From Cryptomeria japonica (lineage: Eukaryota; Streptophyta; Pinopsida; Cupressales; Cupressaceae): DNA of 64,000 bases. The notes beneath the pieces were generated by a model. The model was not told where the DNA came from. It saw nothing but the letters and a program-made list of their open reading frames with translations, and did not search any database. Positions 35,126 to 48,289 of the stretch are shown piece after piece (within the stretch, counting starts at the first letter, position 1; the number at the start of each line of letters is the position of its first letter). The DNA lies in contig NC_081415.1 in assembly GCF_030272615.1 (NCBI RefSeq), positions 418,522,757-418,586,756 of the forward strand. Direction: 5' to 3'. Made by a program: the position numbers and the translations under genes.

Positions 35126-35280
35126 GGTTTGAAATTCGGCGCCTTCCCTGCATATATTGTAGTCTCTCAATTATTTTTTTAATTTAATTAATAGTGACCA
35201 TGTAGAGGGACCAATTCTGCAGGAATCCTTTCTTCTCGGGTTTGTAATGGATGTTATGTCATGTTCTTGTCATTTGTGGA

Positions 35281-35740
35281 GTTAGTCTTAACAGTAGATA
35301 GAAAGATAAAGATAGGGATGAGAATTGATACATGAAAATAGGTAGACATAGATATATAGGGGTAGAGAGATGCAGAGATATTAAGAGTAGATAGAAAGAT
35401 AAAGATAGGATAGAGGGGCGAAAAGAGATATAGGAAGAGGAAGAGAGAGAGTGATGGATTGATAGATAGAGGGGGGAGAGGAAGATGGAGGTAAAAAGAA
35501 AGAGGGAGAGAAATAACTAGAGAGATAGGGAGAGTTAGAAGGATAGATAAATATAAAGATGGGAAGATATAAAGGAGTGGGGAGAGGGAGACATAGAGAT
35601 AGAGAGATTGAGGTATAAGAAGATATAAGAGGGAAGAGGGAGAGAGAGAAGGAGAGATAGCTTAATAGATAAAGGGAGAGAGGGAGAGAGGGAGTGATAT
35701 AGATTGCAGAGATATAGAAATTATTAAATAAGAAAATCAA
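35281..35740. repeat. GA/GATA-rich low-complexity tract
   Basis: About 460 bp with almost only purines plus T on the plus strand (GATAGA, GGGAGA, AGAGAG units). The minus-strand 119-aa ORF here is pure Ser/Leu/Pro/Tyr low complexity and not a gene. Confidence 0.9.
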
Positions 35741-36208
35741 TTAAAATTGGAGAATTGTTGTTCAAGTTTTTTAATTCTATATAGTGATTGGTTAAACTAA
35801 TAAAATTAAATTTGGGAGAACTATTTTGATATTTGAGAATTTGACAATTTGAAGTAGAAGTTTAGTAAGCTCTAAAAAATTGAAATGGATGCTAGGGATT
35901 AATTATGGTCACATTTGTAACTTTCCTTGATTTTATATTAGAAAGCATTTTTTTTTTAAGATTGTTTTGTATTATGTATTTTTTAACATTTTAAAATTAT
36001 TGAAAAATTAATTATATATTTTTAATTAAATTTTTAAGATAAAGTTAGTCTTCTTTATACTTAATATGAATTGATATTAATTTAATTTTTTTTTATGTGA
36101 TTTAATTTATGATGATGTCTATTTCATTAATAAATAATGTTTAAAAATAAATTGTCGTACTATTTATTAAGTTAAAGATCAAAAAAGATTTGACATTTAT
36201 CATAATTG

Positions 36209-36250
36209 AATAGTAGGGGCTCCCCCTACCCCCTACTATTTGAAGGGCTC
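36209..36250. repeat. Short palindrome sharing the MITE terminus
   Basis: AATAGTAGGGG and its exact reverse complement CCCCTACTATT flank a 10-bp spacer. TTTGAAGGGCTC follows, nearly the end of the element at 28754-29009. It looks like two element ends fused with the middle lost. Confidence 0.6.
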
Positions 36251-37144
36251 CTTTTTCAGATTTACCAAATATTTAAACTTTATCAATTATGAATGATTAC
36301 TGGATATGTATTAAGTTTCTTATTATTGATTTTCTATTTTGTTTATTTCTCTTAAATCTTTTTTCTTGTTTGTGAATTTGAAAAAAAAAAATATGAAGAA
36401 AAATATTGAAACAAAATTGTACTCATGATTTTTGACAATGATAAAAGTCATATATCTTATCTTCATAATAAATAATGAAAAAATTATTTATATCTTATTC
36501 TAAAAAAGAAATAAACCTATGAATTTGTAAATATATTAATAATACCACATATTAATTCATGATTTCAATCAAAATAATTTTTACACAACCTAGTATCAAA
36601 ATTTTACATTACATTTTGTACCATCCAAAATGTTATAATTTAAAAAAATCTTCCTCAATTTTTTTGTCAAAGTTAAATTTTATGATAACAAATGAAAATC
36701 AATTCAAAATTAAGGATTTAATAAAAGTATCATGTGAGTGACGTGGTCAATTATTTAATTTTTTTTGAAAAAAGTGTTGCAATTTAAGGTTATTACACGT
36801 GAATAATAAACTTTCTGTATTTTATAAGGTGTTCAGCAGATGCAATGCAGTTGTTCTACTTTACTTTTGTCTATTGATATTAACCTTTCCTACTCGTGCT
36901 GAAGTACAATCTTTAAAAGGTATTTAATGTAAAGATAAATATATTATTTTGTATTAAAAAATTGAAATATTTTGTTTACTATTATCAATAGAAATAAAGA
37001 TAAATGATATTTTTATATTTATGTAAAATCTAGAATAAATGTAGACTATAGATTTTGTGTTCAAATATTTTAATTCTAGATGTTGATTGGTTAAATTGTT
37101 AGAAAAGAAAATTCAATGAATGCATTACCATATTGTCTTAGCGG

Positions 37145-37277
37145 GAACTAAAAAACTAAAAAATGATCAGCGATTCATACATATGAAACTTATTAATAAA
37201 CTTTTCATTATTATTGATACTTTATTAATAAGTTTCATATGTATCAACAGTTTATCATTTTTTAGTTTTTTTGGTTC
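37145..37277. repeat. Long inverted repeat (fold-back, MITE candidate)
   Basis: Arms of ~50 bp (left contains ACATATGAAACTTATTAATA, right its complement TATTAATAAGTTTCATATGT; outer parts AAAAACTAAAAAATGAT / ATCATTTTTTAGTTTTT) around a ~20-bp loop. AT-rich, non-coding. Confidence 0.75.
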
Positions 37278-37757
37278 ATAATTAATCTATTTGTGCACTA
37301 TTGTTGGGACATTTGTGCATAACTCTTTGGACATTTGTCCACAAGTACTGGCAATTTTGAGTGGAACATCTTTAAGTAGGTATCGGGCATCGCTTTGAAA
37401 TGTGTACGCATAACTGATCCTAGCGTGTGTTGTTACTACCCAGAAGTCAAAACAATAGTTATAAGCAATTAAGTTGCATGGGAAGACAACAACAAAAATA
37501 AATTTGATCATTTAAAGAAAAGAGATTTTTTTTATTTTTTTTAGATGTGTTTCATCATTTTGGATTATTTTTAATAAGAATTTATGTCCTTTCAATTCTG
37601 ATATTATGTGTCTATTTATGAAATCATTTATTCTAATTTCTTTTTCTATAAATCTAAGTCCATTATAAACACAAATACATAAAAAATGAAAGAAATAAAC
37701 AAAAATGAAAAAAAAATCTATATAAAAAATGAAAGACAACAAGAATAATCAACTTTC

Positions 37758-37925
37758 TTATATATTTTGAATCATTCAATACTACACTTTGAGAGTAAAA
37801 GTAAAATTAAATAGCACCACAATAGTCACCTTAATCTTTTATATATTTTGAATCATTCAATACTACACTTTGAGAGTAAAAGTAAAATTAAATAGCACCA
37901 CAATAGTCACCTTAATCTTTTATCT
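37758..37925. repeat. ~81-bp direct tandem duplication
   Basis: The unit beginning TATATTTTGAATCATTCAAT and ending AATAGTCACCTTAATCTTTT occurs twice in a row with almost no differences, so it is recent. Confidence 0.93.
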
Positions 37926-38768
37926 TTTATGGCACCACTCATAATTTCATTAAAGTTGGTGACATTTATGGACCTAAAAAATTGAAATATTCCATAAACC
38001 ACTCGAGTATATATGTAATATTTTTTCCTTTCAAATTATTGATATAAGCCCTACTTCATGACAAGTTATTTTAATTTTTCACAAAGTACTAATTTTCAAT
38101 TTGAGCCTACTAAATTTTGGTAGCATACACTAAAGTTGTCTTGAAATGTTGTAAATCAATTTAATTATTATTTTCATGTTATTTATTAGCCAAAAACATT
38201 GATGAGCATGTTACTTTATGGAGACATGATGGGCTTGATCTATTACAACTATTTTCTATAATATCATAGAAGAAGTGATCTCTTTGTTAATTGGTGCAAG
38301 GTGCATGGCATAATGACTTAACCATGTTGTAAAACAAAAATATTAAATGAAATAGAATGGCAATGTTGAACTAGTTCATTATAGAAAAGCAATGATAAAA
38401 TGGATCTAAGAAAATAATTATTTGTTTTGGGTTAAGTTGGATCTAGATCTATTGTTATGCCTTAATATAAACTGTAATGAATGTTCTAGCCTTACTAACA
38501 AGGTTCATTTATGTCCCATTTATCTCGTATTATCATGTATTTCACCATTGTGTTGCATATGATTGAATGAAAAATATTTTAAAGGTAAAATAAGGAAAAT
38601 AATTATTAAATGTATTTACTAATAAATTTTGTCATTTTAATTTGAGAAAACATATCCTATAGTTATTGCTATTACCATGTATTTTAAATAAGGATAATTG
38701 TAACTCATGAAAATATTACTAGTGTTATCATGGCTATTACAAATCCATATAATCCAAATATTTAGAAA

Positions 38769-39944
38769 TGTAGTGTCGAAAATTGTCACCGGTCTAATTT
38801 ACGCCTCATGTCTCTTTAGGCTCGTTCAGGCCCCATTATCCAAATTTGATGGCATGTACACCCTTTGGTGGGTCCTACTATGGGATACCCTCCCCCTGGC
38901 TTTTGATTTTGGTCCTATTTGTAGAAGGACTAATATAGGGCACCCCAAAATGCCTTGGTCCCTCTCAAAAGGGCCCCAATTTGAAACAGGGTAGGTGTTA
39001 TATCTCCCTGATAGTATTTAATTCCCAAGGCTACACATGATTGTTGGAGGTCAACCTAATCGATAATTTACCTGGGGTACCATATATAAAGACATCCTAT
39101 CAATTCATATTAGATCTAAGAGGCAATCCAAGACTTCATCCCTATTATTTATGCATTCGCGGAGCATTCATTATCAAGCATCTTTAGAGATTCAAGGTTG
39201 CATATTCATCATTCAAGCATTGTGGAGCAAAGTTGCATCAATCTTCAAGCAAGCATGTGTGTGTGGTTAGGATTTTTCATGTTCATGTGTTTGTCATGCC
39301 ATTACATTCAACATTTATGATTACATTCAAAGAGCATTGCATCATCATCAACAATTGCAAATATGAGGTATATCTCCTTAACATTTATTTTAGTATTTGC
39401 ATTATTTCATTCATGGTTAATTCCAAAACTGGTGTTTGACCTAAGGCAAACCCCTATCCCCAACATCTTTCGCTTTCTTTCTGTTTGCAATAAATAGGTG
39501 TTGAGTTGTAGTCAGGAAATCCGACAGAGTCAACAGTGACGAACGGGTCAACTTTCGATGGTGGAAAATTCGAAGGACCGGGGTGAATCTATGCTACTTG
39601 GTCTTATAAAATCAAGCCAAAATTCTAAGGACAAGTTCTAAATATCTTATTATGCCCAGATCTCAGAAAGTGGCTCTATGGGACATTTGTAGCTTACTAT
39701 TTTTGTCATATCACTTCAATAATCCCTCATTCTACTCTAATTTTATAATTACATAACAAATTCAACTTAGAAAGAGGATAATCAACCCTAACTAGATGAA
39801 TCCAATCAGAATCTCAGTCTCTTTCCCATTGGGATTGAGCTTAGATCTATTGGGTTCATCCCTCTTTCAATGTAATTTGGTTAATTGGGCTATTTAGTGT
39901 ATTTACTTAGTGAAACCCTAATTCCTAATTTTCCATACATTACA
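38769..39944 (+). mobile_element. Solo LTR, 1,176 bp, TSD AGAAA
   Basis: AGAAA lies at 38764-38768 and 39945-39949. The LTR starts TGTAGTGTCGAAAATTGTCA and ends CATACATTACA. Same family as the LTRs at 40696-41907 and 49265-50449. It has an intact TATATAAAG at 39083-39091. Confidence 0.88.
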
Positions 39945-40695
39945 AGAAATAATTGTCATAATTATGTTTTATTGTGCTATAGTAAAGGTCTTTGGCTTGG
40001 ATTAACAAACCCACCATATTAAGAAATTTTTATTTTCATGATTCTTTCATTTGAAATCTAATTTTTTGGAAAGGTCGTGAGCCTAAGAAACATTATGTGA
40101 AGACAGTAAAAACTATTAAATGTCTTATTTCTTATACATTGCCTAAAGAAATGACATGAAAGAGGAGATACAAGTTGAAGCTTGTTTTGTATATTTCATG
40201 TGGAAAAAAAAATGAATGATGTGAATTTGTTCAACTATATTTTTTGTTGACTAATATATATGAACTCAAGTAAAAGCGACTAAGAGCCAAGGAGTTATTC
40301 TAGTGTCGAATTGTGAGGAGGGTCCACTCATAGGATTACATGTGTGAATGGAAAAATGCATATATATTTATGTTTTGTGGATTTGTTTGTTTTTAGCTAT
40401 AGATTATTTGTTTATGTTTATTCACTTATCTACTTATTTTTAGTAGTTATAATTATTATGTAGAGAATGGAAGTTGTGCAAGCCAATGGTGCTATTTAAT
40501 ATGGAATTTGGTGGTGTGTTTTATTTACTATTATTTCCTATAGCTTGCTTTATTATAGAATTTACAATTTTTTATTTTATTTACACAAAATTGTGAAGAT
40601 CATTTCTTATAACTAGCAACTAAAATACTTACCCTTATCATTTTTCATTTTTAGAATATTTGCATTTATAATATTCACCTCAATACAGGTATAAT

Positions 40696-41907
40696 TGTAG
40701 CGTCGTAAATTGTCACGGGGCCAATTTACACCTCATGTTGGTGCCCCTACTTTAGCGTGTCCCCCCCTCATCTCTTATTTGGGTTCATTCAGTGGCTTAA
40801 CTCCATTTTTTATGCCATGTGCACCTACCAGCTTATTTCTTAGAGGGATATCTTTCTCCCTAGGGATTATTGAGGTCCCTAATTAAGGAGGATCAAGGCT
40901 CTAGCGCCCTGGTCCTGGGACCAAAGTTCCCAATGCCCTGGTCCCCCTTGGTCAGGCCCTATTTTGAAATATAAGTTGGGCCCTATCTCTCCAACGGGAA
41001 ATGAAATTGGTGGCTCAACATGAGCGTTGGAGGTCGGCCTAATTGATAAAATGACCTAGAATCTCCTATAGAAAAACATTTGATCAACCTAATTTCATCC
41101 AACCATTCTAAGACTCTAAGCAATCAATCCCGCATTCTTGGATTTGTGTAGCATTCATCATAAAGCATTTTCAAAGATCTTCAAGGTTGCATATTCTTCA
41201 TTCATCTATTGTGGAGAAAAAACACATCATTATTACGCAAGCATGTGTGTGTGATTAGGGTTTTGTCATGTTCATGTCATTCCATATAACATAAGTGATT
41301 ACATCCAAGAAGCAAAGCATCATCATCAACAATTGCAGATCTGAGGTATACCTTTCTGCTATTTATTATAGTATTTATGATATTTCAATTCAAGGTTAAT
41401 TCCTAAACTGAGGTTTGACTTAGGCAAACCCCTATTCCCAACCTATTTCCTTTCTCTAGTGTGCGCAGGAATAGGTACGCAGCTACGATCTTCAAAATTG
41501 GCTTTATTTACAAAGAGGAACAGGTTCCCCTTTGGATGGCGAAAAGTGTGGAGGACCAAAGCGATGGGCATTCTAGTCCTGACAAATCAAGAGCTCCTTC
41601 TAGGAATAAATCTAAACACTCTTACATTTCTCAAATCCAAGTTCGTGGCTCGATCCGATGACTATAGCTGACTATTTGTGCATGATTACTTCAATTCCAG
41701 CACATTCACCTTAATCTCAACATTTCAACAATTCAACTTAAAAGACAATCTCCAAACCTAGTGGATCTAATAGAAATTCTCAACCCTATCCTTGCTGATT
41801 TGAGGCTAGATCTATTAGGTTCACCCCTTTTAATGTAGTGGTTCCTAAGCCTAAAATTAGTGGTTTTTACCTTAATTGGGTGAAATCCCTAATTTTTCAC
41901 CATTACA
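40696..41907 (+). repeat. 5' LTR of the 40696-50449 element
   Basis: 1,212 bp, TGTAGCGTCG..CCATTACA. The promoter position that reads TATATAAAG in the other two copies reads TATAGAAAA here (41067-41075), so the TATA box seems lost. Confidence 0.85.
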
Positions 41908-43009
41908 TTTTGGTGAACTCGACTGGCTCTTTACATTGTTAATTTTGATTTATGTTCTCAAATCTAAATGTTTATGCAATTTAAAATTCAAATTCAAATT
42001 TTCAAGTTTAATTTCCAATTGAATTTCAAAAATTTAGAGGTTAAATCAACAAAAAACCTAAATTTTAATTCTAAAATTGATCTTGTGAGTTGTCTAATTT
42101 GGATTAATTGTTTTAGATCTGATTTATGAACTTTTTATATTTTATTTTTTCATTCATAGATATTATTTTAATCGAATTGCATAGATCTAGAGGTTTAATT
42201 CATAAAAACCCTAATTTCTTTTGGTTAACTTGGTTTGTGGGTTGCATAATTTGTCAAATCAATTTTCAAATATGATTTTAAACATTCATAATGGCACTTA
42301 ATAGATATCTTTAATTTTTTATTTCACATATGATTACATTCCTTTTCACTTCCATTTATTATAATCATGGGCTGGATAATGGTATCTTTCATTTCACACT
42401 GCTTCTTTTTATCCATAGAACGTTGGCATATTGCATTTTTTAGAATTTCCAAATTCCTTCCTTTCAATCATTAGATCCCAAAGCTTTCATATATAGTGCA
42501 TTTTGTTTTATGATTATATTTTTAGGGAAATGCATTACATATGTAGATCACATGAAAGCTTTTGTAGATCCTAATCCTAGAGATGCTAATAGAAAACCTA
42601 ATACTTGCACCTCTCCTAGGGTATCTAATGTGAATGAAGAACAAGCTAATTCTCATATCAATGATCTCTCTAATGGAGAGAAATAATTGAAGAGAAACAT
42701 GGCACCATTTTTATCTCATACACATACCCTAGCGTGAGCAGGGCAAGATCAAAATATTGGTGTTTCAATCTCTCTAGATCCCCCTTATTCTCCTAGAGCC
42801 TATCTTAATCATCAAAACATTTGTAGAGAAGATGGCGTTATGTATTTCCTTCATGATCTATCTCCTAACATAACATTAACTAAAGATGAGGCCTTAGATG
42901 ATAAGGATATTCCTTCCTAGCCTACCAAAGAGGATATACATGATGATAAAAAGGAAAATCCCCCTCCACAAGATATTCCTTCTTCATCTACTTTTCCCTT
43001 TGATCCTTC

Positions 43010-46000
43010 TGTGTAGGGGAAAAAGTGAGACTAAAAAAAATAAGCCCTAATCCCACTCTCATGTACATACTATGGAATACGAAAGAGCCTAGGGAGGTAA
43101 CACTCTCTGGCTACTTCTTGTGAGGAAGAGAGAGCCAAGGATTACCTCTTAGGGTTTCCATTCCTTTGCTGCAAATGAGAGGAAGAAGTGATGCAAAAAG
43201 TGCATATTTGAATGATTTAACCTAGAATACAAGTATGCATAAATAACCCTAATCTGGAAATGTAGAACTAAGAATAACTGATATACATATGAAAAGTATA
43301 GATTAACAGACAATTTCAGAGGTGCACCTGTACTAGAAATTTGAGCAAAAATGTTCGGGACCGGAGTGCTACGCCCTTGTCCAGATTCTGCAGATTGGAA
43401 GTTGTACCGGACATGCTGGGATCTCTAGATTTTGAACTGCTGATCTACCAAACTCTATTGAAAATAGAGAGGACCAGGGTGCCACGCCCCTGTCCTAGGG
43501 GTTTCTAGCCAAATATGACCCTCGAAACAGTTTATGTGCACTCTTCCAGTCCTGAAAGTTGTAGCGACGCTCAGATCCTAAATCTGCACCTGTAGCTAAA
43601 AATAGGGTTTTGGGTGGCTCTATGGGGTTTTGCCTTAGTCAAACCCCCTTTTTTTGGTGATTTCTACCTCAACAAATAGTCGATTTGTATAGTAAAATAA
43701 TGTGTGCAAGAACCTTATGTGTGTGCAAGATCCTAGGATGAGAGTAAACAATCTAGAGCAACCCTAAAGAGTAAACCCTAAATGCTTGTAATTGACAAAG
43801 TAAATGCTCCAAATCAATTATGCAAAGTGATCTAAAGCATAAATATAAATCAATTGATGTAATGAAGCTCATACAAAGACATAGAAACAATATGAAATCA
43901 TACCCAACCCCAAGGGAGAGGTACAAGCCAATCTTCAGTCGGTGATCTTCTATTGCTTTCCCATATCTTCAAAAGCCCCCAATTGATGAAAAAATTCTTG
44001 ATGAATGCTTGATAAGTGTTGTTGAATTTTGTTGAAGACCCCAAAGATCTTCTCTTTCGCTACATAGAAGGCTCCTTGTAATTGCTAGCCCTTAGCCAAA
44101 AACTTACAAGCCTTCAAATGAAGAAAGAGAGCTCTTATGCATGAAACCCTGGATCTTAATTTCACCTTTAGGCTGACCTAGGATTTGAATTTGCCACCAA
44201 TATTTTGGGGTTAAGCATTATAATATCATAGAATTGTGGTCTCGAAATTTTAGGAAAAATATTGGGGACCATGTTGCACTTGCACACAGTCCAACCAACT
44301 TTTCACCAAATTTTCAGGGCCATTAGATATGATGATATTAGAGCAGATCCCAAAGCTACAACTGATTCCGAGATGTTTTGACATAATTAGGGTTTATGAT
44401 TTAATGATTAACTGAATGAATAAAATGAAAAGGGGCACACTTAGGGTAAAGGTGTTAATCTTAGAGGATCTAATTAATACTGGTAGGGGGTGAATTAGTA
44501 TTAATAACAATTTGAAATCAGAAACTTAGACACATAACACTTTTACTAAATCAAACATAGACCAACACTAGAGCCATTTACCAGTACTTGTATCTGCTGA
44601 TAAACATCTGCTAAATTGATATATCAATGTTGCACATTAAGTGTTCATTAACCATACATAAACTGAAAGTAAATCATAACATCACGTCAAAAAAATTCAC
44701 CATATAAACACCATGATTTTCACGTGGAAAGCCAAATAGGGAAAAACCACGGTGGGACTTGGTACCCACAAGAATTTTGCACTCTTTCGGAATGCGCCCT
44801 GTTAGGAGCTTAGCTCGGTTAAGAGCTTACAAAGATGCCCTATTAGGAGTCACCCGGTTAAGGGATTTACCTCAGCCCTATTAGGAGCTTTGATCTATTA
44901 GGATAAACCTCACAAGAGGATTTAGAACTCAGATGTTGAGTCACCCTATTAGGGGATTTACAATGTGAGGCCTACCATGACCTGCCTAGTTAAGGGATTT
45001 TATCTGCTGCAACAATGAACGATCTGTATATAGCACTCAACTGCTTGCTTGATCAGATCCAATTAAGCTCTAAGTCTACAACACTCTGGCAGAACTTCTC
45101 ATACTCTGGTTCGTCTTCACACTTCTCAAAAATTATCGACACAACAATCATCAACTATACCGACATAAATAACTTTTACAACTAGGTCGGCAACAAAACC
45201 CTAAGACTTACAACATAGATCATCGCATATCTTTACAGCTTATTACAGATCATTATATGGATCATTACAATCAATTACAAATTAATATCAACCATTGAGT
45301 GATCGTAACTCATCACAACAACTTGATCTGATACAAAGTCAAACCTTAGAACACTCCGCTAAGCACTTTGCATATTCCTAAGAAATCTGCTTCCCAAATG
45401 TGCCAAAACATCTTTCAAACACTTCACACAGTTTGTGCCACATCATCATCAACATGTGAACTTGATGTAGATCACCGCCAAACCAAAAATCATTACCGGT
45501 CAAGAGAATTCTTTACCGGTCTTTAAACCCTTCTTAAACCTTGGCAAAAACTCAACAGAAATTATAAACATAACTTTTAGTTGTCACTACATGATGCGGT
45601 TCTAGTTAGATACATGTTTCAATGATAAAAACTCACATTCAAAACCACAAAGCCTCAATCATCACCAATCACCAAATACAATCAAAATATTTCCTTGTTT
45701 ACCGGTTAAGGTCCTAATTCCTAGTTTCTTAATTCTTTACAGGTAAGTTCTTTCCGGTAGACCAAAAAGATTTAGATGACACAATACAACATAAGTAAAT
45801 ATCAATAGACATGAATAAACATTAGTTTCCATCAATGACAACACAAATAACTAATCAAAGCCATCAATCATGAAATCTTAATCTCTTCATCACAATGTCA
45901 TCACAAACAATCTGTTATTGGTTTAGTCATCATTCTCCATCTGCATCAGTTATGCAAATCATGCCAACAAAAGGGCCCAACTTTATAATGTGTGAAGTGA

Positions 46001-46147
46001 TGAAATATTAATTTATATTTAATTTAATTAATTAATTAAATGGTTAAAGGAATTAGAAATGCAAGATGCAAAACACACTAAGGCAGGTGCTAAACCAAGC
46101 ATGGAATTGTACCACCTTAGCAAGGGTGTACAATTTACGACGCTACA
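43010..46147 (-). mobile_element. Nested LTR-type insertion, TSD CCTTC
   Basis: CCTTC at 43005-43009 and 46148-46152. The minus strand starts TGTAGCGTCGTAAATTGTAC, the same start as the surrounding element's LTR, and ends CCCCTACACA. Without the Copia-type solo LTR inside it (44453-45969) it is about 1.6 kb, so it is best read as a solo LTR of a sister family in reverse orientation. No coding content. Confidence 0.82.
44453..45969 (-). mobile_element. Copia-type solo LTR, 1,517 bp, TSD AAAGG
   Basis: AAAGG at 44448-44452 and 45970-45974. On the minus strand it starts TGTTGGCATGA, as the Copia LTR at 56699 starts TGTTGGCATTA. Near its far end is a CACCCCCTACCAGTA-type tract equivalent to the CACCCCCCCTCTCAGTA of that LTR. 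The length (1,517 versus 1,510 bp) and the series of CCGGTTAAGGGATT / CCCTATTAGGAGC phrases also match. Confidence 0.88.
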
Positions 46148-47863
46148 CCTTCTAAGTACACTTACACTACAAATTTCAAAGAGATCCATTATAATGTTCC
46201 TCCTCCTTATCAATTAAGAAATTCTTATAGGAGTGGCTTTAACATAATATCAAAACAAGGTTTTAGAGGACAAGGACTTGGAAAATTTGAACAAGGAATT
46301 AGTGTCCCTATAAACCCTCCTGCACAAGTTAGTACAGAAGGTCTAGGACATTATCATGATTCTCCTATGGATGATCCCCTTAGAATTCATAATTTTAAGG
46401 ATTATCTGGCAAGACATAAGACTTATCGTCCATCCAAAGGTGCTTCTTCTTCAAATGCTCATTTTTGTTCATATCATCAAACTCGTGACCATCATGCCAG
46501 TGATTGTCCGAATTTTCAAAAAAAAATTGCAAGAACTAGTTGATAATGGAACTGTTAAAATCATAGATGATAATACTTCTTCTTCTAACAACCCTTGCCC
46601 TACATCACAAGAGACAAGACCTAATCCTATTGATGATCAAGAAAAGCTAGCCACTAGAATATTTTGGAGATTGAAGTATGATAAGAATGTTGTTTTTCCT
46701 TTCATAAAATTCACAAATAAACATAAGGAAGGTAATGAACATTGCCTTTTTCATCGTAGTTGTTCTAATTCTCTTGGAAATTGTAAAGCATTCAAAACAT
46801 TTGTTCAAGAAAAATATGGCAGGGCTCACATGTCTCACAAAAGTGATCTTGCTCTCTTTCTTGGTGAAAAAGTAGTGGCGTAGCACTCCATTCACCCTTC
46901 ATGTTTCTCATCATCCTATGACACTAGTACTTAACTTAATTCGAGGCTCTTTGTCATAAGAGGTGATGCTTTTTTAATTTTAAACATTTTGGGGCAGCAA
47001 CATCACTCATTCTCGCCTTTGTCTTATTTTTTCTCTTTCACTAATTCCCTTTAGGGGTTCCATTTTTCATACTTTGATATCCTTTCTTGCATAGAATGGT
47101 ATGCCTCTTATGATTAATCTCACCTTAGGGGAGTTTGTGATATTTCATTTTAATTCTTTCTTCTCTCTTTAAAAATTACCTCTTCTTTAGAGTAGCATTT
47201 TACATATCTTAATATCTTTTCTCGCATTGAATGCTCTTTCATGTGAGTACACTATGCATTGGCTTATATCTAATCTCTCCTTATAGGTTGTGTAATTCTT
47301 CTCATTGTCCCTACACTTGGTGGAAATTGATCTCTCTCTCATATCCTGTCTAAGGACTCACTTGTCCTTTGTTGAGTGGTGTTTGCTTATGATTTGATGA
47401 CATTCCTTGTGTGAAGTTGTTGTTTGCTCAAGGATTCTCTCTTATGCAAGAGGTGTGTGTCCTTGACTACATCCTCTTTTTCAATTGGTAATGTATATCT
47501 ATCATATAATTACCCCTCACATTGGGTTAAAAGTGTGTCATCCTTCAACAAGAATCCATTTCACCTAGCAATAGGGGCAAGGTATGCATTCTTGTTCTCC
47601 TTCCCTTCTTTTGGTAGAAGATGCCATGTTTGTTCAAGAACTCCTCTTGGAGGTAGATGTCTTTTGATAAAATATCTCTTCTCCTCCAAGGATCCTCTTA
47701 CACTTGTTGCAATATATCTCTTTTTTAACTATCTTATCCATGCTTGTAAGAGTATTACCTCTTTAGCTTGGATTTATGGACATTATTTCTTAAAGGATAT
47801 CTCCTTAGTGTTGAAGGTTGTGTATCCTTGCTTCTAGCTTCCTTATGACACCAACATAGGGTT

Positions 47864-48207
47864 TGTTGGCAATGGGCCAGTGTCCCTCGTGAGGATTCAC
47901 GACATGGTTTAACAGCCTCATGTGGATTCTACAAGTCTAGCGGTTGTATCGGGCATTGACAGGTCAATCTTTTGGTGCAATGATAACCCTAGCTTGTAAC
48001 AAGTAGTATCAGAGCTTGGTCACAGGTTCAAATCACACAGGCCACGACAAGTGACGCTGAGAAGGGGATTATTGGTAGTGGGCCAGCGTCCCTCGCGGGG
48101 ATTCGCAACATGGTTTAACAACCTTCTATGGATTCTATAAGTCTAGTGGTTGTAATGGGCATTGACAGGTCGATCTTTTTGTGCAACGACAACCCTAGCT
48201 TGTAACA
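47864..48207 (+). mobile_element. TRIM (miniature LTR retrotransposon), 344 bp
   Basis: Two 138-bp LTRs (47864-48001 and 48070-48207, about 88% alike) flank only 68 bp. The interior opens with a primer-site-like AGTAGTATCAGAGCTTGG (usual TGGTATCAGAGC with one change) and closes with the polypurine GAGAAGGGGA. GGGTT duplicates the target at 47859-47863 and 48208-48212. The second LTR starts TA instead of TG. No coding capacity. Confidence 0.88.
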
Positions 48208-48289
48208 GGGTTATGTTGACATCTTAAGGAGGGGGGGGCATATATATCGCCCTCTTTGTATTGTATTGTATTGTACTATATTTTTGCAT

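Larger units (their letters stand above)
42552..46884 (+). pseudogene. Gag-like ORF with G-patch and CCHC-like knuckle, split by an insertion
   Basis: The first part runs from about ATG 42552 (MKAFVDPNPRDANRKP) to 43009, with three in-frame stops. It is interrupted at a Ser codon by the insertion 43010-46147 and resumes at 46148 (SKYTYTTNFKEIHYNVPPPY). A G-patch follows near 46250-46345: KQGFRGQGLGKFEQGISVP, then a distal GLGH. The knuckle CSYHQTRDHHASDC (C-x2-H-x6-H-x3-C spacing, an atypical gag knuckle) is at 46466-46507. A one-base shift in an A-run (about 46520) changes frame; the tail (KLQELVDNGTVKIIDD to FLGEKVVA) ends at 46881. Charged, with no enzymatic domain. The combination resembles gag regions of plant Tat-type Gypsy elements, where a G-patch also occurs. 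Confidence 0.7.

Noticed and set aside
35381-35740. 119-aa Ser/Leu/Pro ORF on the minus strand
   Set aside because: Direct translation of a GA-rich simple-sequence tract.
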